This document shows, piece by piece, positions 7,887-16,987 of a stretch of DNA of 64,000 bases (positions are counted from its first letter, which is position 1; the number at the start of each line of letters is the position of its first letter). Position numbers and translations under genes: made by a program. This DNA is from Rhodospirillaceae bacterium. Its GTDB lineage: Bacteria > Pseudomonadota > Alphaproteobacteria > UBA6615. The notes beneath the pieces were generated by a model, which made no database searches, was not told the origin of the DNA, and saw only the letters and a list, made by a program, of their open reading frames with translations. Location of the stretch: positions 1-64,000 of the forward strand of contig PASR01000003.1 of assembly GCA_002713365.1 (NCBI GenBank), given 5' to 3'.

Positions 7887-7936
7887 CCAAAACACCCCTA
7901 ACGTCAATTAATATATTTAAACCTAAACAATGAGAT

Positions 7937-8461
7937 TTAAACTTCCTGTATATTACCGTGATCGTCCAACACAAACCCAGCAGCATGCGCCTTCTTTATA
8001 ACATCTTCGTGCCAATCAACTCGACTAGGCTTTGTCCCACCGAGAATAGTCATATGCCACGCGTCGGTATCACTAATATTTCTTATTGCACGCATTTCAC
8101 CAACTGGAACAGATATAACATCAAATGGTTCTAGGATAATTTCATTTTCACCAAAATCACCCCACGTAACAGACCATTTTCCCGTCATAGGTATAAAGAC
8201 TTCAACATGATCATGTGAATGTAAAGAAGGGCCTTTTCCTGGTGCAGCTTTTAAATAAGTAAGATTAAAATCTTGGGCATAATCTATAGCCGGTTTCGCT
8301 TCAGGGTTTTCTGCTACTCCTGTACCTATTACATTATAATTCAAACGCTCATGCCCAGGTAACATAGAATCCAAAAAAAAACGTGGATCTGTTTTTAGTT
8401 TGTCAAACCGGGCAACTCTTTCAAGCTCCATACGATCAACTTCCCATAGTGATTTGGTCAT
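7937..8461 (-). CDS. Cupin-domain protein (second of a tandem pair)
   Basis: This 174-residue single-domain cupin has a clear start with GGAGGGTGAT before its ATG. The first cupin motif is SLHSHDHVEVFIPMTGKW near residues 80-97, with His and Glu metal ligands. The second motif (DVISVPVGEMRAIRN) contains no His in the usual place. It is a paralogue of the adjacent upstream cupin. Both begin with a MExERVARF segment and share the Pro-Gly-His/Lys region and the WGD-GENEI strand. Family roles range from dioxygenases to ligand sensors. The function here is unknown. It lies between its twin and a nitroreductase. Confidence 0.8.
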   Translation of the reverse strand: MTKSLWEVDRMELERVARFDKLKTDPRFFLDSMLPGHERLNYNVIGTGVAENPEAKPAIDYAQDFNLTYLKAAPGKGPSLHSHDHVEVFIPMTGKWSVTWGDFGENEIILEPFDVISVPVGEMRAIRNISDTDAWHMTILGGTKPSRVDWHEDVIKKAHAAGFVLDDHGNIQEV

Positions 8462-8515
8462 ATCACCCTCCGAATCTATATTTATAAAAATATTTAATAA
8501 TATTCTCTCTATTAA

Positions 8516-9049
8516 CTAATGCGCATCATGCACAATCAAGTTACCTTCTGAATCCAGATGCATACCAGTTTTGCTTGCCTTATCTAGAACAGACTGTGCC
8601 CATTCTACTTTGCCATTATCGTCCCCTCCAACAACCGCGACCATGTAGGCATACTCGTTACCCTCATTTCGAAAACCTCGCATTACTCCGGGAGGGACTG
8701 ATATACAATCAAGTGGTTCTAGGCTAATCTCGTTTTCACCTTCATCACCCCAATAAATTACCCAGCTACCAGAAAACGGAATAAAAACTTCTACTGTTAC
8801 GTGATTATGTAACGCAGCACCGCAACCGGGCTCAGCCCCTACGTAAGCAATGTTAAAGCCATGATTATCTGTAATTGAAGGACGTGTTTCTGGATCTTCT
8901 GAAACGCCAGGTCCAATAATACTGAATAATTCACGTTTATGCTCAGGTATTCGTGTATCAACAAACATCATTGGGTTTGGTTCTGTATCAGAAAACCGGG
9001 CAACCCGTTCACTCTCCATTTTATTATTTGAAATCTGTAGCTTAGCCAT
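8516..9049 (-). CDS. Cupin-domain protein (first of a tandem pair)
   Basis: This 177-residue cupin has AAGGA upstream of ATG. Motif 1 is ALHNHVTVEVFIPFSGSW, with His, His and Glu as candidate metal ligands, and motif 2 is DCISVPPGVMRGFRN. It is clearly homologous to the next gene downstream, which points to a local duplication followed by divergence at the metal-binding loop. It is divergent from the TRAP transporter operon that starts 256 bp away, so both may respond to the same compound. That link is an inference. Confidence 0.8.
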   Translation of the reverse strand: MAKLQISNNKMESERVARFSDTEPNPMMFVDTRIPEHKRELFSIIGPGVSEDPETRPSITDNHGFNIAYVGAEPGCGAALHNHVTVEVFIPFSGSWVIYWGDEGENEISLEPLDCISVPPGVMRGFRNEGNEYAYMVAVVGGDDNGKVEWAQSVLDKASKTGMHLDSEGNLIVHDAH

Positions 9050-9305
9050 TTTCGTTATCCTTTTTTAGACAAAAATATATTTGAAATATAACTTTTCTAT
9101 AGAATTACCGTAATCATAAAACCTGTCTATTTCATACGGAATTATAAATTTAGTTAAGTTTAAACTGTATCTTTATTAACAACGGATCCCTTGACAACTA
9201 ACTCTAGCACGGTGAGACTTTAACACACGAAAAGCAGTTTTTATTAATTATGGAGTATTTTTTTGATAAAGAATTAAAATAAACGAAATAGGGGGACTAA
9301 GAAAA

Positions 9306-10391
9306 ATGACTTTAAGACATTCTCTTGGTAGTATAGCCATTGCTGCTACTTTATCTATTGGAATGATAGCTGCAAATGTAACAGCAGCTTCAGCCGATAA
9401 ATTTAATGTAAAGCTTGCTTCAGGGCATCCACCAGGCTTTCACTATGTAAAGTTTTTTAAAGAATATTTTGCTCCAGAACTCAAAAGGCGCGTCGAAGCT
9501 CGTACTGATCATACAATGTCTGTAACTGAGCTATACAGTGCCTCTGCAGTTAAAGTAACTGAAACCCTAGAGGGCCTTCAAAAAGGCGTTATTGATATTG
9601 GAGGAGGGTGCTATTGCTTTGAGGCAGCTAAACTTCCATTACATGCATTTCAGGTTTGGACACCTTTTGGTCCTTTCAGTCCTATAAAAAGTTTAGCGGT
9701 TGCACGTGATGTATATAGCACGACACCAGAATTAATCGATGTTTTCGAGAAGAAGTATAATCAAAAACTTATTGGGCTTATAGTACTAGATCCCTATGAA
9801 ATAGTTGCACGCAAACCATTACTTAAGCTTTCTGATCTGAAAGGATATAAGATTGGGGCTGCCGGAGCTAACCTAGCTTGGTTGAAGGGTACAGGAGCTG
9901 TTCCTGTACAAACGAATGGAGCGATTGCGTACACCTCAATGCAAACTGGAGTCTTTGACGCGGTGGTAGCGTTCGCAAGCTTTGTTGAAGCAGCTAAGTT
10001 TTATGAAATGGCTCCACATTATATGAAAATAGGCATCGGCTCAGTAACATGGCTATTTGTTCATATTAATCTGGATACCTACAATAAGTTCCCACCCGAG
10101 ATAAGAAAAATCATAGACGAAATTGGTCGTGATTATGAAACAGTTGTAGCCATGGATAAAGAAGAGTCCTATCTCCCAACACTACAAAGAATGGCAGATA
10201 AAGGAACTACTATTCATGAGTTGTCCGCAGAGACAAAGGCTGAATGGGCAGAATCTTTAAAAGGTTTACCAGCAGCTAAAGCAAAAGAGTTTGATGCAAA
10301 AGGATACCCCGCAACTGCCACTATAAAGCGCTCCTTAGCGTCAGCAGAAAAACACGGGCATGTGTGGCCAGTAAAGTATAAATTAGACTAA
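9306..10391 (+). CDS. TRAP transporter substrate-binding protein (DctP family)
   Basis: This 361-residue periplasmic protein has an N-terminal signal peptide: a hydrophobic stretch of residues 8-28 and an Ala-Ser-Ala cleavage site before DKFNVKLAS. The DctP fold follows, with VKVTETLEGLQKGVIDIGGG and the AYTSMQTGVFDAVVAF segment that forms the ligand cleft. It should capture an organic acid or related solute and deliver it to the DctQ/DctM permease encoded just downstream. A strong terminator-like hairpin separates it from the permease genes, which would raise binding-protein expression over the membrane subunits. The ligand cannot be inferred, as the usual carboxylate-binding Arg context is not clear. 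Confidence 0.9.
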   Translation: MTLRHSLGSIAIAATLSIGMIAANVTAASADKFNVKLASGHPPGFHYVKFFKEYFAPELKRRVEARTDHTMSVTELYSASAVKVTETLEGLQKGVIDIGGGCYCFEAAKLPLHAFQVWTPFGPFSPIKSLAVARDVYSTTPELIDVFEKKYNQKLIGLIVLDPYEIVARKPLLKLSDLKGYKIGAAGANLAWLKGTGAVPVQTNGAIAYTSMQTGVFDAVVAFASFVEAAKFYEMAPHYMKIGIGSVTWLFVHINLDTYNKFPPEIRKIIDEIGRDYETVVAMDKEESYLPTLQRMADKGTTIHELSAETKAEWAESLKGLPAAKAKEFDAKGYPATATIKRSLASAEKHGHVWPVKYKLD

Positions 10392-10401
10392 ATATCTGTC
10401 T

Positions 10402-10436
10402 AAGGCGGGGTTAAGTTGCCCCGCCTTTATTTTTTT
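10402..10436 (+). terminator. Intrinsic terminator/attenuator inside the TRAP operon
   Basis: The nine-base stem AAGGCGGGG/CCCCGCCTT, with an eight-base loop, is followed by a T-rich run. It lies 10 bp after the stop of the binding protein and 60 bp before the DctQ gene. It has the form of a rho-independent terminator and probably lets only part of transcription reach the permease genes. Confidence 0.8.
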
Positions 10437-10495
10437 AACTAAATTTAATGTAATAATACTTTAATCAAAACTAACAACAATAGACGGGGTAAGTT

Positions 10496-11017
10496 ATGGT
10501 CTGGGTAGAACGCGCAAACTTGGCTGTAGCAAAGTGGCTGATGGTATTTTCTGCCTTCTTAGCATTTGGATTAAGTTTTTATATTATGGTAGCAGTAATA
10601 GCCCGTAATTTTAATCACCCCATACAAGGCACCTCAGAAGTAGTTACAGAGTTAATTGTAACCATAGTGTTTTTGCAAATTTCGTACTGCGTTTCTACTG
10701 GGGGAATGTTACGTGCTGATTTCTTAATTAAATATTTTAATCTAAGTACCAGGCAAATCTTAAATATAATCGGCTATTCGTTGGGTATTTTACTTTTTGC
10801 TACAGTTTTTATTGGTAATATTGAACCAGCCTATCAGTCTTGGATTACTGGCGAATTTGAAGGTGAAGGAGCATTAAGGATGCCAACCTGGCCTGCTAGG
10901 TTTAGTCTTGTTGTTGGATGTTCATTAACAGGTTTCAGCTACACGCTTTTATTGATTAAAGAGCTACTTTCTTTAACTGGTATGAACCAATCTTCCACTA
11001 TGGAAAGTGAAATATAG
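10496..11017 (+). CDS. TRAP transporter small permease (DctQ family)
   Basis: This 173-residue membrane protein has four predicted transmembrane helices, at about residues 15-37, 50-70, 90-110 and 130-150. This is the normal topology of DctQ subunits. It carries the conserved Asn-His-Pro and TSEVVTELIV region between the first two helices. It pairs with the DctM subunit, whose gene starts 22 bp later, in the inner membrane and docks the periplasmic binding protein. GGGG precedes its ATG. Confidence 0.88.
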   Translation: MVWVERANLAVAKWLMVFSAFLAFGLSFYIMVAVIARNFNHPIQGTSEVVTELIVTIVFLQISYCVSTGGMLRADFLIKYFNLSTRQILNIIGYSLGILLFATVFIGNIEPAYQSWITGEFEGEGALRMPTWPARFSLVVGCSLTGFSYTLLLIKELLSLTGMNQSSTMESEI

Positions 11018-11039
11018 GATAAATAAAAGGCCCAATTAA

Positions 11040-12383
11040 ATGTTTGATGCAAACATTACCATTGTCGTTATTGGCCTGCTTTTACTTATGGTATTTGCTG
11101 GCATACATGTTGCTGTCGCACTTGGTGTTACTGCCATGGCTGGATTATATTTAGTCTTTAAAGGTGACATATCTCTTTTAACATTTATGGTAGGAAGTAC
11201 TGGCTACGAGGCAATTAGAGCATATGTATTTGCTGTTGTACCCCTTTTTATGCTTATGGGAGAATTCATATCTCGATCAGGAGCTGCTGCAGACCTTTAC
11301 AACTCGATCAATAAAAACCTATCACGCATACCTGGGCGTCTAGCACACGCGACTGTTTTAGGAAATGCACTTTTCGCATTTGTCACAGGAACCAGCCTTG
11401 CCTCCGCAACCGCTTTCACTGCAATTGCATATCCCGAAATGAAAAGGCACGGTTATAACCGCGGATTTGCTTTAGGTTCAATCGCTGGGTCAGCTTGCCT
11501 AGGGATGCTGATACCCCCTAGCTTGTTCATGGTAGTTTGGGGCATCTTAACAGAACAGTCTATCGGGATTCTATTTATTGCTGGTGTGATTCCTGGCTTC
11601 CTACTTGCCGGTTTAATGTTGTTTTATATTTTTATGGTTTCAATGGTTACACCCTCTATAGTTGGCGGTAGATCTGACCTCAGTACATCCGATGGTATTC
11701 AAGAACCAATGGAATCTGATGAAAAACCTCAGTCACAATTAGTTAGCTTTATTGGTCTGTTTGGAGTTATTTTTGGAGTACTTGGAGGTATCTGGGTGGG
11801 CTGGTTTACTCCTACAGAAGGAGCGGCTATTGGAGCAGTACTTGGTCTAATTCTAGGTATTTGCAAAGGAATGCGTTGGCCTGAAATTTATGAAGCTGTC
11901 CTTGCTGTTGCTAAAACATCGGTTCCTATTATGGTGCTCTTATTTGCCGCTCAACTTTATGCCAGAGTACTAGCATTAGCAGGTGTCGGAACTGCTGTTC
12001 AGAATTTTTTTATAGGAACGGGACTTGATCCCTGGCAAATACTCGCAGTAATGGTGATCATCTGGTTTGTAATGGGTATGCTAATCGATTCAGTGTCGAT
12101 AATGCTCCTAACAGTTCCCATTTTTGCGCCAATAGCAGTAGCTCTCGGATATGACCCTGTTGCATTTGCACTTATTGGGATATTAGCGATTGAAGCAGGT
12201 ATTCTTACCCCACCATTTGGCCTTCTAGTATATGCTGTGAAAGCTGTATCACCAGATAAAGATGTCACGTTAATGCAAATATTTATTGGCTCTACACCTT
12301 ATTGGATTATGCTAATGTTAGTAATGATAGCCATTGCAAATGTTCCAGAGATTGCTACATGGCTACCTTCCGTAGTTAGATGA
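11040..12383 (+). CDS. TRAP transporter large permease (DctM family)
   Basis: This 447-residue inner-membrane channel subunit has a dozen or so hydrophobic segments. Family hallmarks include FAVVPLFMLMGEFISRSG near residues 62-80, the GTSLASATAFTAIAYPEM loop, PSLFMVVWG, and WFTPTEGAAIGAV in the second half. It should use a sodium or proton gradient for high-affinity uptake with the binding protein. A hydrophilic insertion near residues 205-230 separates the two halves, as in homologues. The crotonase gene begins 20 bp after its stop and is probably part of the same operon. Confidence 0.92.
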   Translation: MFDANITIVVIGLLLLMVFAGIHVAVALGVTAMAGLYLVFKGDISLLTFMVGSTGYEAIRAYVFAVVPLFMLMGEFISRSGAAADLYNSINKNLSRIPGRLAHATVLGNALFAFVTGTSLASATAFTAIAYPEMKRHGYNRGFALGSIAGSACLGMLIPPSLFMVVWGILTEQSIGILFIAGVIPGFLLAGLMLFYIFMVSMVTPSIVGGRSDLSTSDGIQEPMESDEKPQSQLVSFIGLFGVIFGVLGGIWVGWFTPTEGAAIGAVLGLILGICKGMRWPEIYEAVLAVAKTSVPIMVLLFAAQLYARVLALAGVGTAVQNFFIGTGLDPWQILAVMVIIWFVMGMLIDSVSIMLLTVPIFAPIAVALGYDPVAFALIGILAIEAGILTPPFGLLVYAVKAVSPDKDVTLMQIFIGSTPYWIMLMLVMIAIANVPEIATWLPSVVR

Positions 12384-12403
12384 CAACCATTTGAGAAAGA
12401 TCC

Positions 12404-13192
12404 ATGGATTATAAAAACATACTTTTTGAAATTACTGACAATATTGGCGTGATAACATTGAATCGTCCTGATGAAGCAAACTCAATTCATAAACCTATGG
12501 TAGAAGAATTAGCTGATATTGCCATGCATTGCTATCGTGATGATTTAATACGTTCTGTAGTACTAACTGGCTCTGGAAAAATGTTTTGTGGTGGTGGAGA
12601 CCTTAAGGCTTTTGTAGAGCAAGGCGATGCCGTATCCAATTATGTTGACCAAACAGCTACAGTTTTACATCAGGCAATATCTCGTTTTGCGCGAATGGAT
12701 TCTCCACTAGTAATTGCAGTTAACGGGATTGCAGCAGGAGGTGGTTTTAGCCTTGCTCTAGCTGGTGACTACATAATAGCAGCAGATACTGCTAAATTTA
12801 TTTCTGCCTATACAGCATCTGGGTTATCACCAGATGGTAGTTCAACTTTTTATTTAGCTAAACATATTGGGTTATTGAGAGCTAAAGAACTAATCCTAAC
12901 TAATCGTCTTTTAAGTGCTGAAGAGGCATGTAATTGGGGAATGGTAACTAAAGTTGTTCCATCTGAAAGTTTGTTAGATGAAGCTATGGCAATGGCACAA
13001 AAATTTTCTAATGGACCTACTAAAGCCTACGGTATTAGTAAAAATTTACTAAATAGCGCCTATTCAGAAACCCTGGAAGCACAGCTCGACAGTGAAAGTA
13101 GGGGAATAGCATCCAGTATGGGTAACGAAGATGGTCGTCATGGCATAGATAGTTTTTACAAAAAGAAAAAGCCTAATTTTAAGGGAAAATAG
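12404..13192 (+). CDS. Enoyl-CoA hydratase/isomerase-family (crotonase) protein
   Basis: This 262-residue protein has crotonase oxyanion-hole segments at GSGKMFCGGGDLKAF (near 52-66) and GIAAGGGFSLALAGDYIIA (near 108-126). The usual hydratase acids are not both evident, so isomerase, hydrolase or hydratase activity are all possible. It lies directly after the TRAP permease gene, which suggests that the imported acid is activated to a CoA ester and processed by this enzyme. Its end is 5 bp from the end of a convergent ThDP enzyme gene. Confidence 0.88.
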   Translation: MDYKNILFEITDNIGVITLNRPDEANSIHKPMVEELADIAMHCYRDDLIRSVVLTGSGKMFCGGGDLKAFVEQGDAVSNYVDQTATVLHQAISRFARMDSPLVIAVNGIAAGGGFSLALAGDYIIAADTAKFISAYTASGLSPDGSSTFYLAKHIGLLRAKELILTNRLLSAEEACNWGMVTKVVPSESLLDEAMAMAQKFSNGPTKAYGISKNLLNSAYSETLEAQLDSESRGIASSMGNEDGRHGIDSFYKKKKPNFKGK

Positions 13193-13197
13193 ATACT

Positions 13198-14856
13198 CTA
13201 GACTGAACGTTCCACCGAAACATCCAGTAGAGAAGGACCGTTATGAGAAAGCGCCGCCTGAATTGCTGGTCTAACAGCGCCCGCTTCGTTAATTTTTTTG
13301 GCAGTAATCCCTAATGACTCTGCAAGACCTACAAAATTTATTGGAGGATCAGTAAAATCAATACCAATAAAATGCTCATTTCCATGAAAAGCAAGCAGGC
13401 GTTGTTTTATAATTCGGTAGCCTTGGTTATTCGCAATTAAAAATGTAATAGGTAATTTTAGATTAGCTGCTGTCCATAATGCCTGAATTGAGTACATAGC
13501 ACTACCATCGCCTATAAGGGCTATTACCGGTCGACTAGGTTGAGCAAGTTGTACACCTACAGCAGCTGGTAATGCCCAACCAATTCCTCCGCTGGCATAA
13601 GAATGAAAATTATAACGATCAGTAAAAGATAAAAAATTAAGTAAATTCCAACTAGTAGTTAAGCCTTCATTAACGACGATAATATCGTCTGGTAAGCAAC
13701 TACAAATTTCCATCATCAACCAATCACTATGGATTGGCATAGAATCACGTTTAGCTATAGCTATCTCAGTTTTCTGTTTTCGTTTTGCACTCCAATTAAG
13801 ATGGCTAATTGCTTTCAACCGTGAGGTAGCTATCATTGAGTGCTCAATTCCGCCTTTTTCATCAATTAGAGGATTTAAAGCATTTAAAGTTTCTCTAACT
13901 TCACCCCTTACCGCAATTTCTGTAGGATAGTTTTTCCCCATTTCCCAGTCTTCAAGACCAATTTGTATAATTGCCATACCCTGCGGCAGAGGATCAATTT
14001 CACTAAAAACAGACATTCGTAAAACATCCGCCCCTATAACTATCAGTAGATCATAAGCATCTAATATATTACGAACTTCTTTCTGGTTTCTTGATAATGC
14101 TCCCATAAAGGCTCTATGTTCGGAAGGAAAGTGTGAACCATAAGCAGTAGTTTGTTGATAAACTGGCGCTCCAAGAAGCTCAGAAAACTCTGAAACTTGA
14201 TCAAAGGCATCTGAAATCACCACTTCATTACCAACAAGAATTAAAGGAGACTTAGCGACCAGAAGTCTCTTAACCATTAGATCAAGACTTTCTTTGGACG
14301 GACGCACCTTGGTATCAACTCTAGTCTTATAGCCAAGGTCTATACCTTTTTGATCATTCAACACGTCCCCAGGCAATGACAAAAACACTGGGCCAGTAGG
14401 TGCCGTGGTGGCAATTTTTGCAGCTCGTCTAACAATCCTGGGCATATCCTCCAAACGATTAATCTCGGTCGCCCATTTAACTAAAGGGGTCGCCATAGGG
14501 ACCAATGGATCATAAAGTAATGGTTCTGTTAGGCCATGACCTTGTTCCTGCTGGCCCGCAGTAATAATCATGGGCGTACCAGTAAATTTAGCATTATATA
14601 TTGCACCCATAGCATTACCCAGACCAGGAGCAACATGAACATTACAAGCTGTTAACTTTCCCGAAGCACGAGAAAAACCATCAGCCATTGCAACAACCAA
14701 CGCTTCCTGCATTCCCAGAACATAACTTAAATTAGCTCGACCTGTTAGGGCATCCATTATTGGTAATTCTGTTGTACCAGGGTTACCAAATAAATGTGTG
14801 ACCCCCTCATCTTCAAGAAGGTTTAGGAAAGCGGTGCTTCCTTTCATTAGATTCAT
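13198..14856 (-). CDS. Thiamine diphosphate enzyme, benzoylformate decarboxylase/acetolactate synthase-like
   Basis: This enzyme of about 552 residues has the three ThDP domains in order. The N-terminal PYR domain has FGNPGTTELP and the catalytic Glu in MQEALVVAMADG. The central domain follows, then the PP domain with GDGSAMYSIQALWTAANLKLP and the NNQGYR cofactor motif. The segment NVHVAPGLGNAMGA keeps the His and GNAMG context of benzoylformate decarboxylase, so decarboxylation of a 2-oxo acid is more likely than acetolactate synthesis. ATG at 14856 follows AAGGA by ten bases. An in-frame GTG at 14862 is less well placed. It converges on the TRAP-crotonase operon. Confidence 0.83.
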   Translation of the reverse strand: MNLMKGSTAFLNLLEDEGVTHLFGNPGTTELPIMDALTGRANLSYVLGMQEALVVAMADGFSRASGKLTACNVHVAPGLGNAMGAIYNAKFTGTPMIITAGQQEQGHGLTEPLLYDPLVPMATPLVKWATEINRLEDMPRIVRRAAKIATTAPTGPVFLSLPGDVLNDQKGIDLGYKTRVDTKVRPSKESLDLMVKRLLVAKSPLILVGNEVVISDAFDQVSEFSELLGAPVYQQTTAYGSHFPSEHRAFMGALSRNQKEVRNILDAYDLLIVIGADVLRMSVFSEIDPLPQGMAIIQIGLEDWEMGKNYPTEIAVRGEVRETLNALNPLIDEKGGIEHSMIATSRLKAISHLNWSAKRKQKTEIAIAKRDSMPIHSDWLMMEICSCLPDDIIVVNEGLTTSWNLLNFLSFTDRYNFHSYASGGIGWALPAAVGVQLAQPSRPVIALIGDGSAMYSIQALWTAANLKLPITFLIANNQGYRIIKQRLLAFHGNEHFIGIDFTDPPINFVGLAESLGITAKKINEAGAVRPAIQAALSHNGPSLLDVSVERSV

Positions 14857-14954
14857 ATTCACAGATTCCTTAGATAAACTGATAAGTAATTAAGTGCCTC
14901 TTAGTTAACTATTCATATTTCTGATATAACAAAATGCCAATAATAATAACCTAA

Positions 14955-15575
14955 CTATTTAACAGGTGAGAATGGCGCGGCTAGTAAGATTCTGTTTTCT
15001 TGATCAGTGTAAGCACCCTTAGGAGATCCCGACGGTGGCCAGACGCCAGTTTTCATGCATTCAGCTCTAACTTCTTGCCGGTGATTAAGGCTTTCATAAG
15101 CCCAAATATGAACAAATTTATTAAGCCCTCCAAGTTCAGTATGCATTGCCATAACTAAAGGAGATATTTTGGTCCTCGCTTCAATTGCAGCCTCCCATCC
15201 TTCAACAACACCAGGCATTAGACCAGGTGTAACAGTATAACTACGCCACTCAAAAATAGGTCCAATACTACCACTTGCAAATTTATCAACGAATGGTAAA
15301 GGCAAAAATATTTCCGATTGCATTAAAACTGGTTTAACTGATGATTTTGGCGGCCAATTATCTGATGAAGCTAATTCAGAGCGTACTCTGTCGCGATGTG
15401 CTAAATCTTCATATGGCCAAACATGAATTACCTGATTAAGTTTTCCAATATCCGTATAAAAGATCCCTGAAAGTGGTGAAAACTTCTGACGGTATTCATA
15501 GACATTACCAAAAGCCTCTATAAATACATTCGCCTCTCTAGGTTTAAATTGATAAGTACGAACTTCATAAATCAT
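14955..15575 (-). CDS. NIPSNAP-family protein with duplicated domain
   Basis: This 206-residue protein is built of two similar ferredoxin-like NIPSNAP halves. The first begins MIYEVRTYQFKPREA, and the second begins FEWRSYTVTPGLMPG near residue 108. Each ends with a motif of the form HVWPYEDLAHRDRVR or HIWAYESLNHRQEVR. Bacterial members often sit in catabolic clusters, but no enzymatic activity is established for most. It lies 98 bp upstream of the ThDP enzyme on the same strand and may be co-transcribed with it. It is probably cytoplasmic. Confidence 0.85.
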   Translation of the reverse strand: MIYEVRTYQFKPREANVFIEAFGNVYEYRQKFSPLSGIFYTDIGKLNQVIHVWPYEDLAHRDRVRSELASSDNWPPKSSVKPVLMQSEIFLPLPFVDKFASGSIGPIFEWRSYTVTPGLMPGVVEGWEAAIEARTKISPLVMAMHTELGGLNKFVHIWAYESLNHRQEVRAECMKTGVWPPSGSPKGAYTDQENRILLAAPFSPVK

Positions 15576-15815
15576 CTCTTGCTTTCTCCGTTAAGATCAT
15601 AAATTTATATACAATTTCTTTTATCAAAAAGTACCATAGGTATTGGATATCACCGAGTGGCACAAAAAATATTTTATACAACAAGTTTATAACTTCATTA
15701 AGTAGATGTTATATAATGAAATAAATTAAATTTAAGGTTTATCGTAAAATTGACTGTAAACATCATTAACTAATTGTAATCTTCTTAATGTATTTTTTTT
15801 ATAGGAGTATAGATA

Positions 15816-16883
15816 GTGGCGAATGACCCTCGCGTTGAAGCAGCGTTAAATCATTGGGCTCCAAGATTCGTGGCGAACGGTATCCCATTAACGGATTTTC
15901 AGGAGGTTACAGATTCTATTGAGAAATGGGAGGATTGGTGTTCTGCGTGGGCAGCACGCGGAGAAATTCATGAAGAAATGGGTCGCAATGCCTTATCACA
16001 GGGGTACAATTTAAGTGCTGGAGAGCATTTAACTACTGCAGGCGTTTGTTATCACTTCGCTAAATTTTTATTTGTTAATGATATTCATCAAATGCGTGAA
16101 GCTCATATGAAAGCAATTAACTGCCGTAACCTTGCACTTCCTCACTTAAAGCCACCGGGTGAACGGGTTGAAATACCCTACCAAGGTAAATTACTCGCTG
16201 GTATTCTGCGAAAACCTCTGAATGTCGAAACGCCATCTGTTGTTATATTAGCAATGGGTCTGGATTCATCCAAAGAAGAGATGGGTGCTTATGAAAAACT
16301 ATTCCTTGATAGAAATTTAGCTACCCTTACTTTCGACGGCCCAGGTCAGGGAGAAGGTGAATATGAATTTGGTATTAGATATGATTATGAAGTTCCTGTT
16401 GGCAAAGTTATTGACTATATTGAAAATAGAAATGATCTAGATGCTGATCGCATAGGTCTATGGGGTGTCAGCCTTGGAGGATACTACGTTCCTAGGGCTG
16501 CGGCTTATGAAAAACGAATCCAAGCATGTATTGGACTATCAGGTCCTTATGATTGGGGTGCCGTATGGGACAGTCTACCTATTTTAACAAAAGAAGCATT
16601 CCGTGTTCGCTCTCATTCCACTAATGAAGAAGAAGCGCGCCTTCTAGCACTCAAGTTTTCCCTTAAGGGGGTAGCTTCGGAAATAACTTGTCCAATATTT
16701 ATCGTTGCAGGTAAACTTGATCGTTTAATATCATATAAAGATGCTGAAAAACTAGCCGAAGAAGTATCTGGACCCGCAGAACTTCTAATAATCAAGGATG
16801 GTAATCATGTCGCAAATAATCGAGCATACCGTTATAGACTGCAGACAGCTGACTGGATGGCTAAACAATTAGAAGATATATAA
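15816..16883 (+). CDS. Alpha/beta hydrolase, 2,6-dihydroxypseudooxynicotine hydrolase-like (copy 1)
   Basis: This 355-residue protein has an N-terminal all-helical region of about 120 residues followed by an alpha/beta hydrolase core. The catalytic parts are visible: nucleophile Ser in GVSLGGYY (near 220), Asp in GKLDRLIS (near 307) and His in GNHVANN (near 332). The oxyanion segment is FDGPGQGEGE. This architecture matches the C-C bond hydrolases of the pseudooxynicotine hydrolase/FrsA-like group. The start codon is GTG, supported by ATAGGAG nine bases upstream. A paralogue lies 1.4 kb downstream, on the other side of a glycerate kinase gene. The substrate is unknown. Confidence 0.8.
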   Translation: MANDPRVEAALNHWAPRFVANGIPLTDFQEVTDSIEKWEDWCSAWAARGEIHEEMGRNALSQGYNLSAGEHLTTAGVCYHFAKFLFVNDIHQMREAHMKAINCRNLALPHLKPPGERVEIPYQGKLLAGILRKPLNVETPSVVILAMGLDSSKEEMGAYEKLFLDRNLATLTFDGPGQGEGEYEFGIRYDYEVPVGKVIDYIENRNDLDADRIGLWGVSLGGYYVPRAAAYEKRIQACIGLSGPYDWGAVWDSLPILTKEAFRVRSHSTNEEEARLLALKFSLKGVASEITCPIFIVAGKLDRLISYKDAEKLAEEVSGPAELLIIKDGNHVANNRAYRYRLQTADWMAKQLEDI

Positions 16884-16987
16884 TCATTCAAGTCTTACTT
16901 TTGATATATATAAATTAACCTTAATTAAAAACTTAATTATCTGGTATTAGTTTACCGGTTTAAAATTGCAGGGGACTAGTTAAATTT

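Noticed and set aside
9191-9196. TTGACA as -35 box for the TRAP operon
   Set aside because: No acceptable -10 sequence at 16-18 bp spacing, so a promoter cannot be supported.
15640-15670. TGGCAC segment as a sigma-54 promoter before the hydrolase at 15816
   Set aside because: The required TTGC block at the right spacing is missing.
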